This document shows, in pieces, positions 10,499-21,599 of a stretch of DNA of 64,000 nt; position 1 is the first letter of the stretch, and the number at the start of each line of letters is the position of its first letter. Under the pieces are notes generated by a model. The model was not told the origin of the DNA and made no database searches. It worked only from the letters and a program-made list of their open reading frames with translations. The position numbers and the translations under genes were made by a program. Origin of the DNA: Rhabdophis nuchalis (Eukaryota > Chordata > Lepidosauria > Squamata > Natricidae); assembly GCA_039707465.1 (NCBI GenBank), contig CM077648.1, positions 74,642,119 through 74,706,118 on the forward strand, given 5' to 3'.

Positions 10499-11502
10499 GA
10501 TTGGCAAAGGCATAGTGATGGTGTCACTGGGGGAAATAGGATCCAAGAAGAATGGATCCATTTCTCTTGTAGACTGCAAGAACACGCTCTGTTAGCAGCA
10601 CTTTTTAGCAACATGTATAAAGCTGCAGGAAGGCAAGTTTGCCACATTAGTATTTAAAACTCAATAGATGTTTTTGAATTGTGATGTTAGAAACAGAGGC
10701 AACTCTGTTTTATGATTTCATTTATTATTTCACAGAACTACAAAATTCCAGCCTACTTGCCTACATAGCATAATATTGTTTATACTGCTTCAATGGGCTA
10801 CTAATAGGCACTAAGGCAGGGATTGTTCATGATATAAATAACCAAATATTTTTTAAAAATGGAATCAATACAATCAGGTATATTTCTTGCAAACATTCTG
10901 CTAGTGAGCTGTGATTTCCTCTTCTAAAGCTCTTTTTGATCATTGATTTAATGCTCTTCTGGGGTATTGTTGAACCAATCAGCTGATAGTTGGATTTCCT
11001 TTGAAGAATCTGCAGATACTACTTGCACAAAACCTAAGAATATATTTTTGTCTAAAGCTGCATTTTTCCAAGTACCAGCCCTATTCCTATTAAGGAGAGC
11101 AATGGGTGGATGTTTTCCCATCAGCTGCCAAAATTAAAGAAAGGAGAGAAAAATAAACTGGGGGAATCCACAAATACCTATCCTTGTTGTGCCCTCTGCA
11201 CCATAAATAAAGACATTTTGCCTATTACATGACAGGAATTATCAATGGACATCCCAAATGTTATGCTGGCATAGTTTTCTGCTGGCTTTACTCTCCCATC
11301 TCCTTCATGCAGTAAATGTGGGAAGAGCTTTCACTTGATATGCAGAAACGCTCAGTCATTCTATGAGTATAAATACTGAAATCTGTCATCATTTCATCCA
11401 TTCCTTTTAGATCCAATGACCTTTTTATTTTCTCAGTGAAAAATAGCCTGAAGTGCTTCTAATATTTTTCTCTGGTCTATCTAAACAAATTTAGCAGACA
11501 GT
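10499..11502. other. No gene recognised
   Basis: AT-rich single-copy-looking DNA with no open frame of note and no repeat family that I recognise. Confidence 0.5.
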
Positions 11503-11507
11503 TCCAG

Positions 11508-11921
11508 TGTCAGGGTTCCAAATAACATCCAAAATTAAATCAGAGTCCAAAGCAAAGTATTGCTCTAAGTTTATTAAGAGAGCCATGTTGGCACATCTGT
11601 GGGAAACCTGAATTTGAGCTTCCTGGGGTTTCCCCACCCAGATGAAAGTTCATGATCTTGACCCCTTACCCACAAGTCCATCCCATGGTCCAATCTTCCA
11701 CTGTCATGCTGGCAGTTTCACCCATCCAGTTCTGGTCAGGTGCAGAGGTGTAGAGACAAAGGATGACCTTGGCTTCTAGAAAGGAATTTTTATTTGGCAA
11801 CATCACATTCTACTCCTTACTCTTCCCCCTTCCAATTCCCCACTAATGAAACAGCATAGTAGAATAGAATATTAGTGTGGCAGGCCAAAGATCCCAAAAG
11901 GAACCGGCTGCAGGCCTGACA
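11508..11921 (-). mobile_element. Solo LTR (414 bp) with 5-bp TSD
   Basis: The ends are TGTCAGGG...GCCTGACA, with direct repeats TCCAG at 11503-11507 and 11922-11926. AATAAA-type signals lie on the minus strand near the left end (about 11570), so the LTR is probably oriented leftward. There is no internal retroelement sequence next to it, so this is the product of LTR-LTR recombination. It is a relative of the solo LTR at 58570 and differs in sequence from the LTRs of the complete element at 28826. Confidence 0.88.
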
Positions 11922-12395
11922 TCCAGAAGATACATTCTTGGAAAGTACAGATTTGAATTACAGCAAAAATGAACTAAAATTGACAGTTTAACACCCAGAG
12001 GGCAAAGAGTTTGTAACAATCCCTTTTCGATTCTATTCTAGAATTTTAAGAAAATGTTGCTGACATTTTTTATAGCGATGGATTGCAAAATAGCAAATTA
12101 TGAATTGCAGAACAGTAAAATTATGTAATTGCAGAATAGTAAAATTATGTAATGTGCCTTACATTCTGAAATATTTATTTGTACAAGATTTTGTTAAAAT
12201 CTCATACACTCAACTCTTGATCTCTGGATTGCCTAATAAACTGTTAGGTTTGTTTAGTATGGAGTACTTGGCAAACATAATTCATGAACAATTTTGTTTA
12301 TAGTATTCATTACTCATGTGTTTGATTAAGGCCACTTCAAACCAACTGTTGGTATCCGATTTAATAGTTGTTCTTCAGATGCATGCATTCTCATA

Positions 12396-13031
12396 CCTGC
12401 AAATTGTAATTGTAATTGTATTCGAATTTGTATACCGCCCTTTCTCCCTTACGGGACTCAGGGCAGTGAACAGGCAATGATAAAAAACAATAATAACAAC
12501 ATCAATATAAATACCTATGCTAAAAATAAATTAAATACTAAGCCTGCTCTAAAATGCACAATAACCCCCCCCATAAAACCAGATTAAAAGCTACACCAGG
12601 GCGGCCGTACAAAAAAGATGGGTCTTCAGGGCTCGGTGGAACAGGTGCAGGTCCATAGCTGTGCTGATATCAGGGGGCAGGTCGTTCCAGAGGGCAGGAG
12701 CTGCCACAGAGAAGGCTCTCCCCCTAGGGGTCGCCAGCCGACATTGACTGGCTGACGGCACCCTGGCCCTCTCTGTGGGAGCGGACTGGTCGAAGGGAGG
12801 TATTTGGTAGGAGGCAGTCTTGCAAGTACCTAGGTCTCTTGCCATGGAGCACTTTAAAGGTTGTTACTAGCACCTTGAAGCGCACCCGGAAAGCCACAGG
12901 CAGCCAGTGCAGCTCGCACAGGAGAGGTATTACATGGGAGCTTCTGGAGGCTCCCAGAATCCCCCGCGTGGCCGCATTCTGAACTAGCTGGAGCCTCCGG
13001 GTGCACCTCAAGGGAAGCCCCATGTAGAGAG
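12396..13031 (-). mobile_element. L2 LINE 3' end, 5'-truncated
   Basis: Read leftward from 13031, the copy opens at the MGLPLRCTRRLQLVQNAA block, continues through LHWLPVAFRVRFKVLVTTFK, and reaches the AFSVAAPALWNDLPPDI block with frame shifts. It then has the L2 3' UTR with its GC hairpin and an (AATTAC)n-type tail near 12400. The coding part is split over two frames (13023-12724 and 12845-12591), so it is dead. Confidence 0.88.
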
Positions 13032-13561
13032 AAAAATAGATGCATCTACAGACACTGGATTGTCTCCTAATTAGGCAGAATGGTGGCTAATGATAACAGA
13101 GCAAAATGAAATCAAGCTATTTTTACTAGATAGTAAGAAAGTAAGTTACACTGATAAAATGAACTAAGTTTATTATCATTGCATAAATAAAACAATAAAT
13201 AGAAAGAGAATTTCATCTATCCAAGTTAAGGCAAATTACCAACATTCAGGTCCCAGTTAGGAGCTGAATTTCAAGTAGGATCCTAACCAGAGAGGTTACA
13301 GATGCAGGTAAGGAGACAAAAATGTTGGACTGCAAGAAGGGAGAAGACATGAGTATCTAGAATGCACATATAATAAAATGCCCTTCAGATCATTTTTTAA
13401 AAGATTATTTTCTGTCCAAGCTCCCAATCCCACCTTTTCTGTTTTAGGTTTTTGTTTAGCAATTTAATGTGTATCTCCCACACACACACATTTTTTCTCC
13501 AGATTGGTCATTTTGCCACTTGCATCTCAGAAATATGTCAGTTTGTGTAGAAATATGTCAG

Positions 13562-13631
13562 CTTTGCTGGCTGGAGAATTCTGGGAGCTGAAGTCCTTCA
13601 GACTTAAAGTTGCAAAGGTTGGGGACCCCTG
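13562..13631. mobile_element. Right half of a hAT MITE
   Basis: Begins GCTGGCTGGAGAATTCTGGG and ends GGTTGGGGACCCCTG. The left arm is absent. A 12-bp direct repeat GAAATATGTCAG (13530-13541 and 13550-13561) abuts the break. Confidence 0.82.
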
Positions 13632-14970
13632 CTCTACAGGCAATCAAGACATTTCCCAAAATCAGGAAACTTTCCATTTCATGCCCCTAAACTGGGTTCA
13701 TCATCACTTGTTTTCTGGGCTTATGTTTTGTGTATGTTTTCAGCCATTTGCATTTTCCCTTTGCTTATCAATTAGCAGAAAGAGAAAAACATTTTATGAA
13801 TAGATTTAAGTTCAAAGTAGGCTTTACAATTAAAGCAACTAAATTAAAGTAAGCAGAGCAAAGCAGTGCCAAATCCAAACATCCAATTCTAATTCAAAAA
13901 TTTATCAACAATCCAGGGACAAGACTACCAGGTGAAAATAATTTTGTTTCCAAAGTAAATCTGATATGAAATTTAATCCAATTTGGAATTCAATTTTAAA
14001 TGTATCTCTATCTGTAGATTTACTGGTATATCACATCTGAAAATTGCTTTTCTTTTAACATAAAGTTGTTAATTGCTCAGATAGAAATTACTGTTTAAAT
14101 CCCATTTTATAATATATACCATACTAACTATTGTTGATTTTCAAATATCGCTTGGATTTTAACGATGATTTTTATTTTTTAAAATGAGTTATAAAAAACT
14201 AATCATATATTGAAAAAAATTATCTGAATTCTGTGATGGTTTAAGCTCCCTGCTTGTCTATGTTGTACTTTTTTTTTACTTTCTCCATTTTCTCTCTGTG
14301 TGTCTTTTTTCCTTTTATTTTTCTTAAAAATGCTAATTTAATACTAAATACTCATGTGCATTTTTTCATGCATCTTATATTAAAAAACACAAAAATGCTA
14401 ACCTATATTGGGCTGAAGTACTAAATGTTAACTACCCATTTCATCAAGCTGTTGCAATTCTTATGTGTTTTTCTTATCTGTACATATGTTTCATATTATG
14501 TATGAATGACATTTAATAATAATAATAATTTTCATATTATTTCATATTATGTACCTATTGTACTAAGCATGAAACAACAATTAGCTTAATCTTTAGCTAT
14601 CTTTATCCTGACATACAATGTAAGATTATTTATTTCAAATACTTGCAGGATTCGTTCTTTGTCTGGGCACCAGAGAAAATACAACTGGTGATTTCTCAGT
14701 TATATGAAGTATATGAGGAAAAAGCTTCTGCAATAAGTCCTGCTTCTCCTATAGTGTGAAATAATTTCCTTGTTAGAAATTAAGTTGGCTTCAACTGTTC
14801 TGGCCTTCTGTAAAAAAAAATTTAAACTAAGCTATTCCAGAGGACCTTTGATAATTGATTGGATTCCCAAGTTTATTTGATTTTATTGATATTTATAGTT
14901 TTATGGATCTTAGTCCTTCTATAGATGTTCTGGTCTTTACATCCTCCGTGGCTGATTTTTTTTATCAGTA
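13632..14970. other. No gene recognised
   Basis: Very AT-rich sequence with short poly-T and (AAT)n runs (about 14514). No coding signal and no recognisable repeat family. Confidence 0.5.
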
Positions 14971-15660
14971 GACTAGCTGTACCCGGCCACGCGTTGCTGT
15001 GGCCCAGTCTGGTTAAATGGCCAACCAATCTGTGTGTAGATCTACACCTGCATACACAAACACATACACACAACCACCATATAAACCCCAACCTACCTAC
15101 CTACTGTATTCCCCCCCCCTCTATCCCTCTACCTACCTACCTACCTACTGTATTTCTTCCTCTCTTCCTCTACCTACCTACCTACCTACCTACCTACTGT
15201 ATTTTTCCCTCTCTCTCTCTCTATCCCTCTACCTACCTACCTACCTACCTGCCTACCTGCCTGCCTACCTACTGTATTTTGCCCTCTCTATCTATCCCTC
15301 TATGGGACCCCTGGGAGTGTGCTATCCTCTGCGCCTTGTTTTGGGCCTAGTAGGCCTCCATACAGTGTGGAACGTTGGAGGCTTATTCGGTTGCTGAGGA
15401 AACGACCGTTAGAAATATGAGGGGCATGTGCGTGAAGCATCATAAGAAGCAGCCCGGTGGGAGGAGCTACAAGGAGATGAAAACCTGAGAAGTGCGTATC
15501 TTTTACATTTGTGCTGCTTGCACATGACACACATGTGCCAGCCACACAAAATGTATGTATAATTGTTACTCCCTTTCTTAGGAACATTGTGTGGAAATTT
15601 GGTGGCGATTGGTGCAGTACTTTCTGAGATTAGCGATTTTGCACAAACTATTTTAAATTT
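14971..15660 (+). repeat. Unclassified dispersed repeat with compound minisatellite
   Basis: It starts around ACTAGCTGTACCCGGCCACG and resumes after the minisatellite (15090-15300) with non-coding sequence ending near 'gtggaaatttggtggcgatt'. Both parts have the look of a dispersed vertebrate repeat, but I cannot assign a family. Confidence in the exact limits is low. Confidence 0.4.
15090..15300. repeat. Compound minisatellite of (CCTA)n plus TACTGTATT/CCCTCTATCCCTC
   Basis: Four tandem units each consist of a pyrimidine block (CCCTCTATCCCTCTA or similar), a variable number of CCTA repeats, and the closing motif CTACTGTATTT. Unit length is about 45-60 bp. The same compound motif recurs in reverse orientation at 21600-21870. 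Confidence 0.85.
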
Positions 15661-15970
15661 TTATTTATATGTGTTCACTGCTTTCTCTTTTAAGTACTTT
15701 TAGAAAGCATTTAATAAATACATTTCTTTTTTTTTTGTTTGAAAAAGTTTTATTGGTTTTAACAATTTATAACAGGAAAGGGGTAAGTAAGGTATTAGAT
15801 AATATTTTGGAGCTTCCACATCGGGTTTGATGACTGCCTCCGAGTCTTCATACATATTCCATTAAAAAAATAATAAAAGGAAGGGGTACATACATTTAAA
15901 ATCATAAGTTTTCATATTATTTTATACATTCAATTACTTTGTTCTATTGACTTCCGTACAGGAATTACCA

Positions 15971-16936
15971 TCATAAAAAAATATAACAAATTATTTTTGC
16001 GATCTGAGCCTCTTTGCTATAGTCTCTTCCTCCTCCCCCCCCACCAGAAGACGGACCCGTGGCCCCTCCCGTTCCCATCTCCTCATCATCCAGGATTGAG
16101 GAGTGTTTTTTAAGAAAATTCTGCGCCTCTTCAACTGTTTTGATTCTAACTCTTCCTCCCTCCCAGAATACCAGCATCCCTTCCGGCATCAACCACTTGA
16201 ACCACACCCCCTTTTTGAATAATTTTTTTGTTAAGAAGGAATAATTCCTTCTTATATCTCGTATTTTCTTGGGGATCTGCTTCAATATGGCCACCTCGTT
16301 TTGCTGATACATCAAAGGGCCCCCTCTTTGCGCTCTCAGTATCTCATCCCTCGTTGACCTTCTTATAAACTTAATATGTATCTCTCTGGGTACCTCATTC
16401 ATTCTGGCAAATGCTGAATTAATTCTATAAATCAAATCAATGTCCCCCCAGATAAATTCCTTATCTTTCTTAATATAATCCGCTAACATAGTAGCCATCA
16501 GTTCTTTTAAATTCTCATTAGGTGATTCTGGAACATTCTGAAATCTTAAAAAAAAAGACATGCGTTCAAAATCAATTTTAGACATTTGACCAGTAATATC
16601 TATAATTTCTTTCTTAAAGTCTTTAATCTCTTCCTTCATCTCAACCGCCCCCCCTTCCAGCCCCTCAATTTTTTGTTTATTATTTGTTATTTCTCTTTGC
16701 GCCTCCAATAGTTCCAATCTTGTGCTTAAATTGTCTTTCCGGATTTGTTGCATTTCATTCATTATTCTTTGAAACATCTCCTCTACGTTTAATGGCTGTG
16801 GACTTGGTGACTTAGGATCCTCTACTTCTGTTTCCTTATGTAACAAAGCTGAAATCTTTGGTTGTGAGGATGGGCTGGGTTTTGTAGATGCTGGAGCTGA
16901 GCTTGATTTCCCAAATGGGGGTTTCCTCGATGCCAT
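15971..16936 (-). CDS. L1 ORF1 protein (RNA-binding chaperone)
   Basis: 321 codons from the ATG at 16936. An upstream in-frame ATG at 17020 would add 28 residues, but the inner start (MASRKPPFGK) fits L1 ORF1p better. Residues 1-48 are a Ser/Pro-rich head. Residues about 49-125 form a heptad-rich coiled coil (NVEEMFQRIMNEMQQIRKD onward) for trimerisation. Residues about 127-200 are the RRM, starting FFLRFQNVPES. Residues about 205-285 are the C-terminal domain, with RSTRDEILRAQRGG and WFKWLMPEGMLVFWEGGRVR. A Gly-rich tail follows. L1 ORF1p binds L1 RNA in cytoplasmic particles and acts as a nucleic-acid chaperone. The frame is intact, which with the exact TSD implies a young insertion. Its usual partner ORF2 is absent from this copy. 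Confidence 0.85.
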   Translation of the reverse strand: MASRKPPFGKSSSAPASTKPSPSSQPKISALLHKETEVEDPKSPSPQPLNVEEMFQRIMNEMQQIRKDNLSTRLELLEAQREITNNKQKIEGLEGGAVEMKEEIKDFKKEIIDITGQMSKIDFERMSFFLRFQNVPESPNENLKELMATMLADYIKKDKEFIWGDIDLIYRINSAFARMNEVPREIHIKFIRRSTRDEILRAQRGGPLMYQQNEVAILKQIPKKIRDIRRNYSFLTKKLFKKGVWFKWLMPEGMLVFWEGGRVRIKTVEEAQNFLKKHSSILDDEEMGTGGATGPSSGGGGGGRDYSKEAQIAKIICYIFL

Positions 16937-17830
16937 AATTAAAGTTTTAAGTATTGGTGCGTAGAGAAGAAAGGAAAAAAATGGCGTTGTTGGGCGGGCA
17001 GTCCGTGAAGTCCGAGACAAAAGCAGCTGTAATTCAAATTAAATTTGCTACGTCCAGAGAGAAAAAGAAAAAAAGGAAAAAACTTTCCAAACAAAAGCAG
17101 AAGGTTTCACAAGGGAGGAGAGCACCGAAAGACACCAGAGCAGGTCCTTTTCTTATATATTTTGAAATTAGTCTAATGTTTGTTAAAATAGAGGAATGCT
17201 TATTTCCAAAGGAAAAAAGTTCCATCCTGGGAACAAAGAGAACGCCATCTTTCCGCCTTGCCGGCAGGGTGAACAAAACAAAAGTGGAAACAATCAATTT
17301 AAAATGTAGCAAGGCTCAGGATACATTGTTTAACAGCAATCCCTTATTTAGCAAGAAATTTCCTTTTTCAATAAATCCAACGGATGTCACTTTCACTCTC
17401 TCCGCATCGCGGGATTATTTCTCCAATGCCGCTTTAATTCCAGGGGGGTTGTTTCCAACTCCCCCCTATCTTCCCTTTTCATAAAATTGAATGCAAAAAC
17501 GTCCAAATAAGGCACATACCATTTTTCTAATCCGGAGCCTCGGTACAGCCATTCAGCCCCGGCGTTTCAGCTCCTTGTAAAATCCTCCATGTTCCAGCTC
17601 CTTGGGCGAAAGGGAAACTCCCCCCGTGAAAGTTCCCCAGCCCCTAGGGCGAAGCGGGAGCGCCCCCCCGACCGCCATCGAAATGGGGGCCCTCACCGCA
17701 AGCCGCCCGTGCAGAGGGGGGGATTATGCCCATTCCCCCCCCCCCCGCACCCGAAGGCGCAGCTGAGGCAAAACAGCGGCAGACGTGTGGAATCCACGTC
17801 CATCCGCGTCCGAAGCCGGAAACGATCTCC
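16937..17830 (-). promoter_or_regulatory. L1-type 5' UTR
   Basis: About 890 bp between the 5' TSD and the ORF1 start. The outer 280 bp (17550-17830) is GC-rich with CpGs and C/G runs, as in the internal promoters of other L1 5' UTRs. The inner part is AT-rich. Presence of the 5' end means the insertion is not 5'-truncated. The promoter function is inferred from position. Confidence 0.55.
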
Positions 17831-17975
17831 AATAAATACATTTCTTAATGGTCTTAATGGTCTTCACATTTCAAGCCATATTGAAATTCTATCCCAGGTT
17901 AAAATATGAAGGAAAGAGAGCTGCAAATTTTACCAATACTTCCTCTGCAGTCTCATCTGCTTACCTTGACTGTTG

Positions 17976-18006
17976 CTTTTCTTTCTTTTTCTTTCTTTCT
18001 TTCTTG

Positions 18007-18069
<63 letters not shown>

Positions 18070-18104
18070 TCCCTTCCTTCCTTCCTTCCTTCCTTCCTTT
18101 CTTC
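17976..18104. repeat. Microsatellite (TTTC)n(TTCC)n
   Basis: A long polypyrimidine run: TTTC units to about 18070, then TTCC units. Open frames across it are artefacts. Confidence 0.97.
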
Positions 18105-18252
18105 TGATAATCATGTCTTGTACTGTACTAGAAAGAAGAATCTGGCAGGTGACTGAATTTTTATTTAATTAGCATCCAAAGCTTGGCTTAGCCAAGCTAG
18201 TCTTTTTCAATTTCATTATCCCAATTAGATAATATTTATGGTTTGCCTAAAC

Positions 18253-18355
18253 CAGGGGCTGCAAAGTTGACTCTGGGGAGTCAACTTTGCTGGCTGGGGG
18301 AATTCTGGGGGTTGAAGTCCACCAGTCTTAAAAGAGCCAACTTTGCAGACCCCTG
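18253..18355. mobile_element. hAT MITE, exact TSD
   Basis: 103 bp with ends CAGGGGCTGCAAAGTTG and CAACTTTGCAGACCCCTG. Exact TSD GCCTAAAC at 18245-18252 and 18356-18363. Confidence 0.93.
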
Positions 18356-18363
18356 GCCTAAAC

Positions 18364-19109
18364 TAAGCACCCGATACCTGCTAGTCTCTTACAAAGTAAT
18401 CCTCAGGGCAAAGCTAAAGCTTACTAATATGTAACTTTTACGTGGTGATGCATTGGTGGAATAGGCCCTAGATCAGAGAATGATCATATCTTATGTTCTC
18501 CAAAATTCTCATTTCCTTGAACAACTTTAGAGAGTAAATGGATTTGGAAAATCCATAAAGTATTTTTTTCTTTAGAAAACAATATATAAGGTCACTTTTT
18601 AAAATTCTTGGCAAACATGCTGACATTTTCTGGCAGGTGTGCAAAAAGCAATTTTAGAGGAAGCAAATTTTTTTTTAAAAAAAAATTCAGTTCCCAACCT
18701 TTTTAGTTTGGAAACAGCTGACAGTTGGCAGGTAGTTTTGTAATATGCCAAACCTTAGCCAGCCTTGTGACATATTTCAATAGGGGGGGTGGGGGTGGGG
18801 GGTAAGGAAGCCTGTCAGTTTGCAACATTGTTTATCTCTCAGATTCTTGGAATAAACACAGTTGAAATACTGATTGGAGCTCCTTGTGCTCCTAAATGAA
18901 AGCTCCAAAGAATAGCGAAGAGACTCAAAACAAATAATGGAAAGTTCAGTGTTTCGGATCAATTTAAGCCAACTGGGACTTTCTTCTCAAACATCTTCCA
19001 TGTGTTAAAACCACAAAGAGCTTATTGCACGAGATTGCTCCTTCCAGCTAGGGTGACGGGGGTGGGTGGGGGGTGGGGAGAGGAAACAAGTATATTGTTA
19101 TACAATGAT
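18364..19109. other. No gene recognised
   Basis: AT-rich DNA with a G-run near 18783-18802 and A/T runs at 18670-18690. A short GT/G-rich tract lies at 19055-19082. No coding signal seen. Confidence 0.5.
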
Positions 19110-19117
19110 TGTTATAT

Positions 19118-19228
19118 CAGGGGTTCCCAAACTTGGCAACTTGAAGACTTGTGGACTTCAACTCTCAGAATTGAATCCTGGGAGTTGAAGTCCACAAGTC
19201 TTCAAGTTGCCAAGTTTGGGAACCCCTG
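19118..19228. mobile_element. hAT MITE
   Basis: 111 bp with ends CAGGGGTTCCCAAACTTGG and CCAAGTTTGGGAACCCCTG. Flanks TGTTATAT (19110-19117) and GGTTAGAT (19229-19236) match at 6 of 8 positions and keep the central TA. Confidence 0.88.
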
Positions 19229-19274
19229 GGTTAGATCCTAGTAAATTACTAGTTTTTACAACCGTATTCAACTT

Positions 19275-19318
19275 CACTTACTTACTTACCTACCTACTTA
19301 CCTATTTATGTATGTATG

Positions 19319-19352
<34 letters not shown>

Positions 19353-19377
19353 TGTATGTATGTATGTATGTATGTAT

Positions 19378-19416
<39 letters not shown>

Positions 19417-19418
19417 TA
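19275..19418. repeat. Compound microsatellite (CTTA/CCTA)(TATG)n(TATT)n
   Basis: Three tetranucleotide types follow one another with changes near 19310 and 19376. Confidence 0.97.
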
Positions 19419-19524
19419 GATGGCAATAGCTTGTATGTAGCAAAATAAAGTTTTTTTTAGCAACTTGAGTGCGGTTTCAAAACATGTAGGACAGGAAGTT
19501 TGTTAAGTAGGGTATAGAAAATAA

Positions 19525-20219
19525 GTCAGCAAGTGTCATTTTGCCTCTTTATAAATCTATGGTGAGGCCCCATCTGGAGTATTGTGTATAGTTCTGGTCC
19601 CCATACCTTCAGAAGGATATTATGGAAATGGAAAAGGTGCAGAGGAGGGCAACCAGAATGATTAGTGGGCTGGAACAGTTTCCTTACCATCTGAGGCTGC
19701 AACGGCTGGGCCTCTTCACTCTAGAACAACGGCGCCTGAGTGGTGACCTGATTGAAGTCTATAAAATCATGCACAGTGTGGGCAAAGTAGAAAAGGAAAA
19801 ACTGTTTTCCCTATCGCACAACACTAGAACTAGGGGGCACTCCATGAAACTTTTGATAGCTAGAGCTCAAACAAATAAGAGGAAGTACTTTTTCACCCAG
19901 AGGATCACTGGTCTATGGAACTCCCTGCCAGAAGAAGTGGTGACAGCTGTCAGCCTCGACACCTTTAAGAAAGGATTAGACGAGTTCATGGAGAACAAGG
20001 GTATCAATGGCTATCATGATGGATGCCTAAGGACACCCTCCGGGATAGAGAGATAGGCAGGATATCTCTCAAGGCCATTTGCAGGGATCATAAGCAGGTG
20101 AAGACATCTGCTTGGGAATCCCCTGAAGCAAATGGTGAGCCACTGTGTGAGACAGAATGCTGGACCAGATGGGCTGTGGCCTGTTCCAGCAAGGCTGTTC
20201 TTATGTTCTTATGTTCTTA
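19525..20219 (+). mobile_element. CR1 LINE 3' end with (TTCTTATG)n tail
   Basis: 5'-truncated copy. The frame 19622-20056 encodes the CR1 C-terminal region with KVQRRATRMISGLEQ, LGLFTLEQRRLSGDLIEVYK, and TGLWNSLPEEVV. The upstream part reads PHLEYCV.FWSP with one stop. It ends in tandem 8-bp units (TTCTTATG), the classic CR1 3' tail. This CR1 lineage is distinct from the ones at 44995 and 61076, which have 5-bp tails. Confidence 0.88.
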
Positions 20220-20354
20220 AGTAAAGTGAAAACACTGCTTTATGCTAATGTTATAGTATAATTAGGGGCTGGACACAGGTTTACTGTAAGGAGACCCACA
20301 TAAACAGCAAAACTAGTATTTTTGAGGACTGCTTTGCAATCCAGCCGAAGTTAT

Positions 20355-21033
20355 TTGATTTTAGATTTTATTAAACTTATATACCGCAGCCCTCTCCCAT
20401 AAGGGATTCGGGGCGGTGCACAGGTGATTAAAATGGATACCAACATATATACAAAAATAAATAAGTCGTAAATAGTCAATATAAAATCCTATTAAATAGA
20501 CAACACTCTGTGCTAGAATCAATTAAAAACCCACTTATTAAAACTATAAATTAATTTAAAATCAGTCGGTAAAATAGTCTCGGAAATTAGGCCAGGCCAG
20601 CTAGATGGAAGAAGTGTGTCTTTAGACATTGGCGGAAGAGGCGGAGGTCCGTGATAGTCCTGAGATCAGGGGGTAGATCATTCCAGAGGGCAGGGCCTGC
20701 CACAGAGAAGGGCCTTCCCCTGGGCGTCGCCAGTCGGCATTGCCCGGCTGACGGCACCCGAAGAAGTCCTTCTCTGTGGGAGCGAATCGGTCTGAGGGAT
20801 GTATGAGGTAGGAGGCGGTCTCGCAAGTAACTAGGACCCGTGCCATGGAGCACTTTAAAGATGGTAATCAACACCTTGAAGCGCACCCGAAAGGCCACAG
20901 GCAGCCAGTGCAGCTCGCGCAGGAGAGGTGTTACGTGGGAATGCCGAGAGGCTCCCAAGATCCCCTGCGCGGCCGCATTCTGGACTAGCTGTAGTCTTCG
21001 GGTGCACCTCAAGGGGAGCCCCATGTAGAGAGC
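20355..21033 (-). mobile_element. L2 LINE 3' end, 5'-truncated
   Basis: Read leftward, the coding part (about 21030-20587) starts at NALYMGLPLRCTRRLQL and runs open to the end of the ORF (LKTHFFHLAGLA). It is followed by the L2 3' UTR and GC hairpin near 20410-20385. The frame is intact over this short part, so the copy is younger than the one at 12396. Confidence 0.88.
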
Positions 21034-21163
21034 GTTGAGATTAGCATATATACAAGTGTAATTTTTTTTTAAAAAACCCAAATGATATATGGTTAGGAAT
21101 TCATTCAGCTCTTCTATTCCTTAAAAAAAAAAAATCTTATTTCCATTTCCATTGCATTTATAA

Positions 21164-21297
21164 CAGGAGTGTCAAACTGGTGGCCCGTGGGCCAGATGCG
21201 TCACACGCAGGCCGTGCCCACCCCAGCTCTGCAAATGGGAAAGACATTGTGAAATGTCATGTGATAGCAATGTGACACCACGAGTTTAACACCTGTG
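21164..21297. mobile_element. hAT MITE (CAGGAGTGTCAAAC family), exact TSD
   Basis: Starts CAGGAGTGTCAAACTGG and ends CGAGTTTAACACCTGTG. Exact TSD ATTTATAA at 21156-21163 and 21298-21305. It is a different family from the CAGGGGT MITEs and non-coding. Confidence 0.85.
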
Positions 21298-21599
21298 ATT
21301 TATAAGAACAAGCAAACAGCAGATTTATCAAGAGTTGTTCCCCATTTATATCTTGCATAGAGCCGAAGTATTCCCATGTTTTCCCCTACATAATTTCTTA
21401 TGATAATGTCAAACTCTCAGTATGATTGTTAAACATCTCTAATGGGATATGCCACAAGCACTCTGTTTTAATAATAGCACAGAAGCCCTAAATATTATTA
21501 AGAGAGTTGAGGATGCAAAAATAGGTACCGTATTTTTCAGAGTATAAGACGCACCAGAGTATAAGAGGCAACCAGATTTGGAATAGGATTAAAAAAAAA

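Larger units (their letters stand above)
15713..17846 (-). mobile_element. ORF1-only L1 (HAL1-like) insertion with exact TSD
   Basis: The insertion (15729-17830) is bounded by exact 16-bp direct repeats AATAAATACATTTCTT at 15713-15728 and 17831-17846. Read leftward it has a GC-rich 5' UTR starting GGAGATCGTTTCCGG (17830 to about 16937), an intact ORF1 (16936-15971), about 230 bp of 3' sequence, a minus-strand AATAAA at 15753-15748 and a short poly(A) run next to the TSD. There is no ORF2: no endonuclease or reverse-transcriptase motif occurs in the remaining 240 bp. The structure matches mammalian HAL1 ('half-L1') elements, where an L1-type RNA coding only for ORF1p is mobilised by another L1. 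Confidence 0.85.

Noticed and set aside
15090..15300. CRISPR-like array
   Set aside because: Units are simple-sequence CCTA runs of variable length without unique spacers, in a vertebrate genome. They are a minisatellite.
16954..17484. 176-codon plus-strand frame over the L1 5' UTR
   Set aside because: Antisense to the L1 insertion, Lys-rich low complexity, no recognised domain. The minus-strand ORF1 explains the region.
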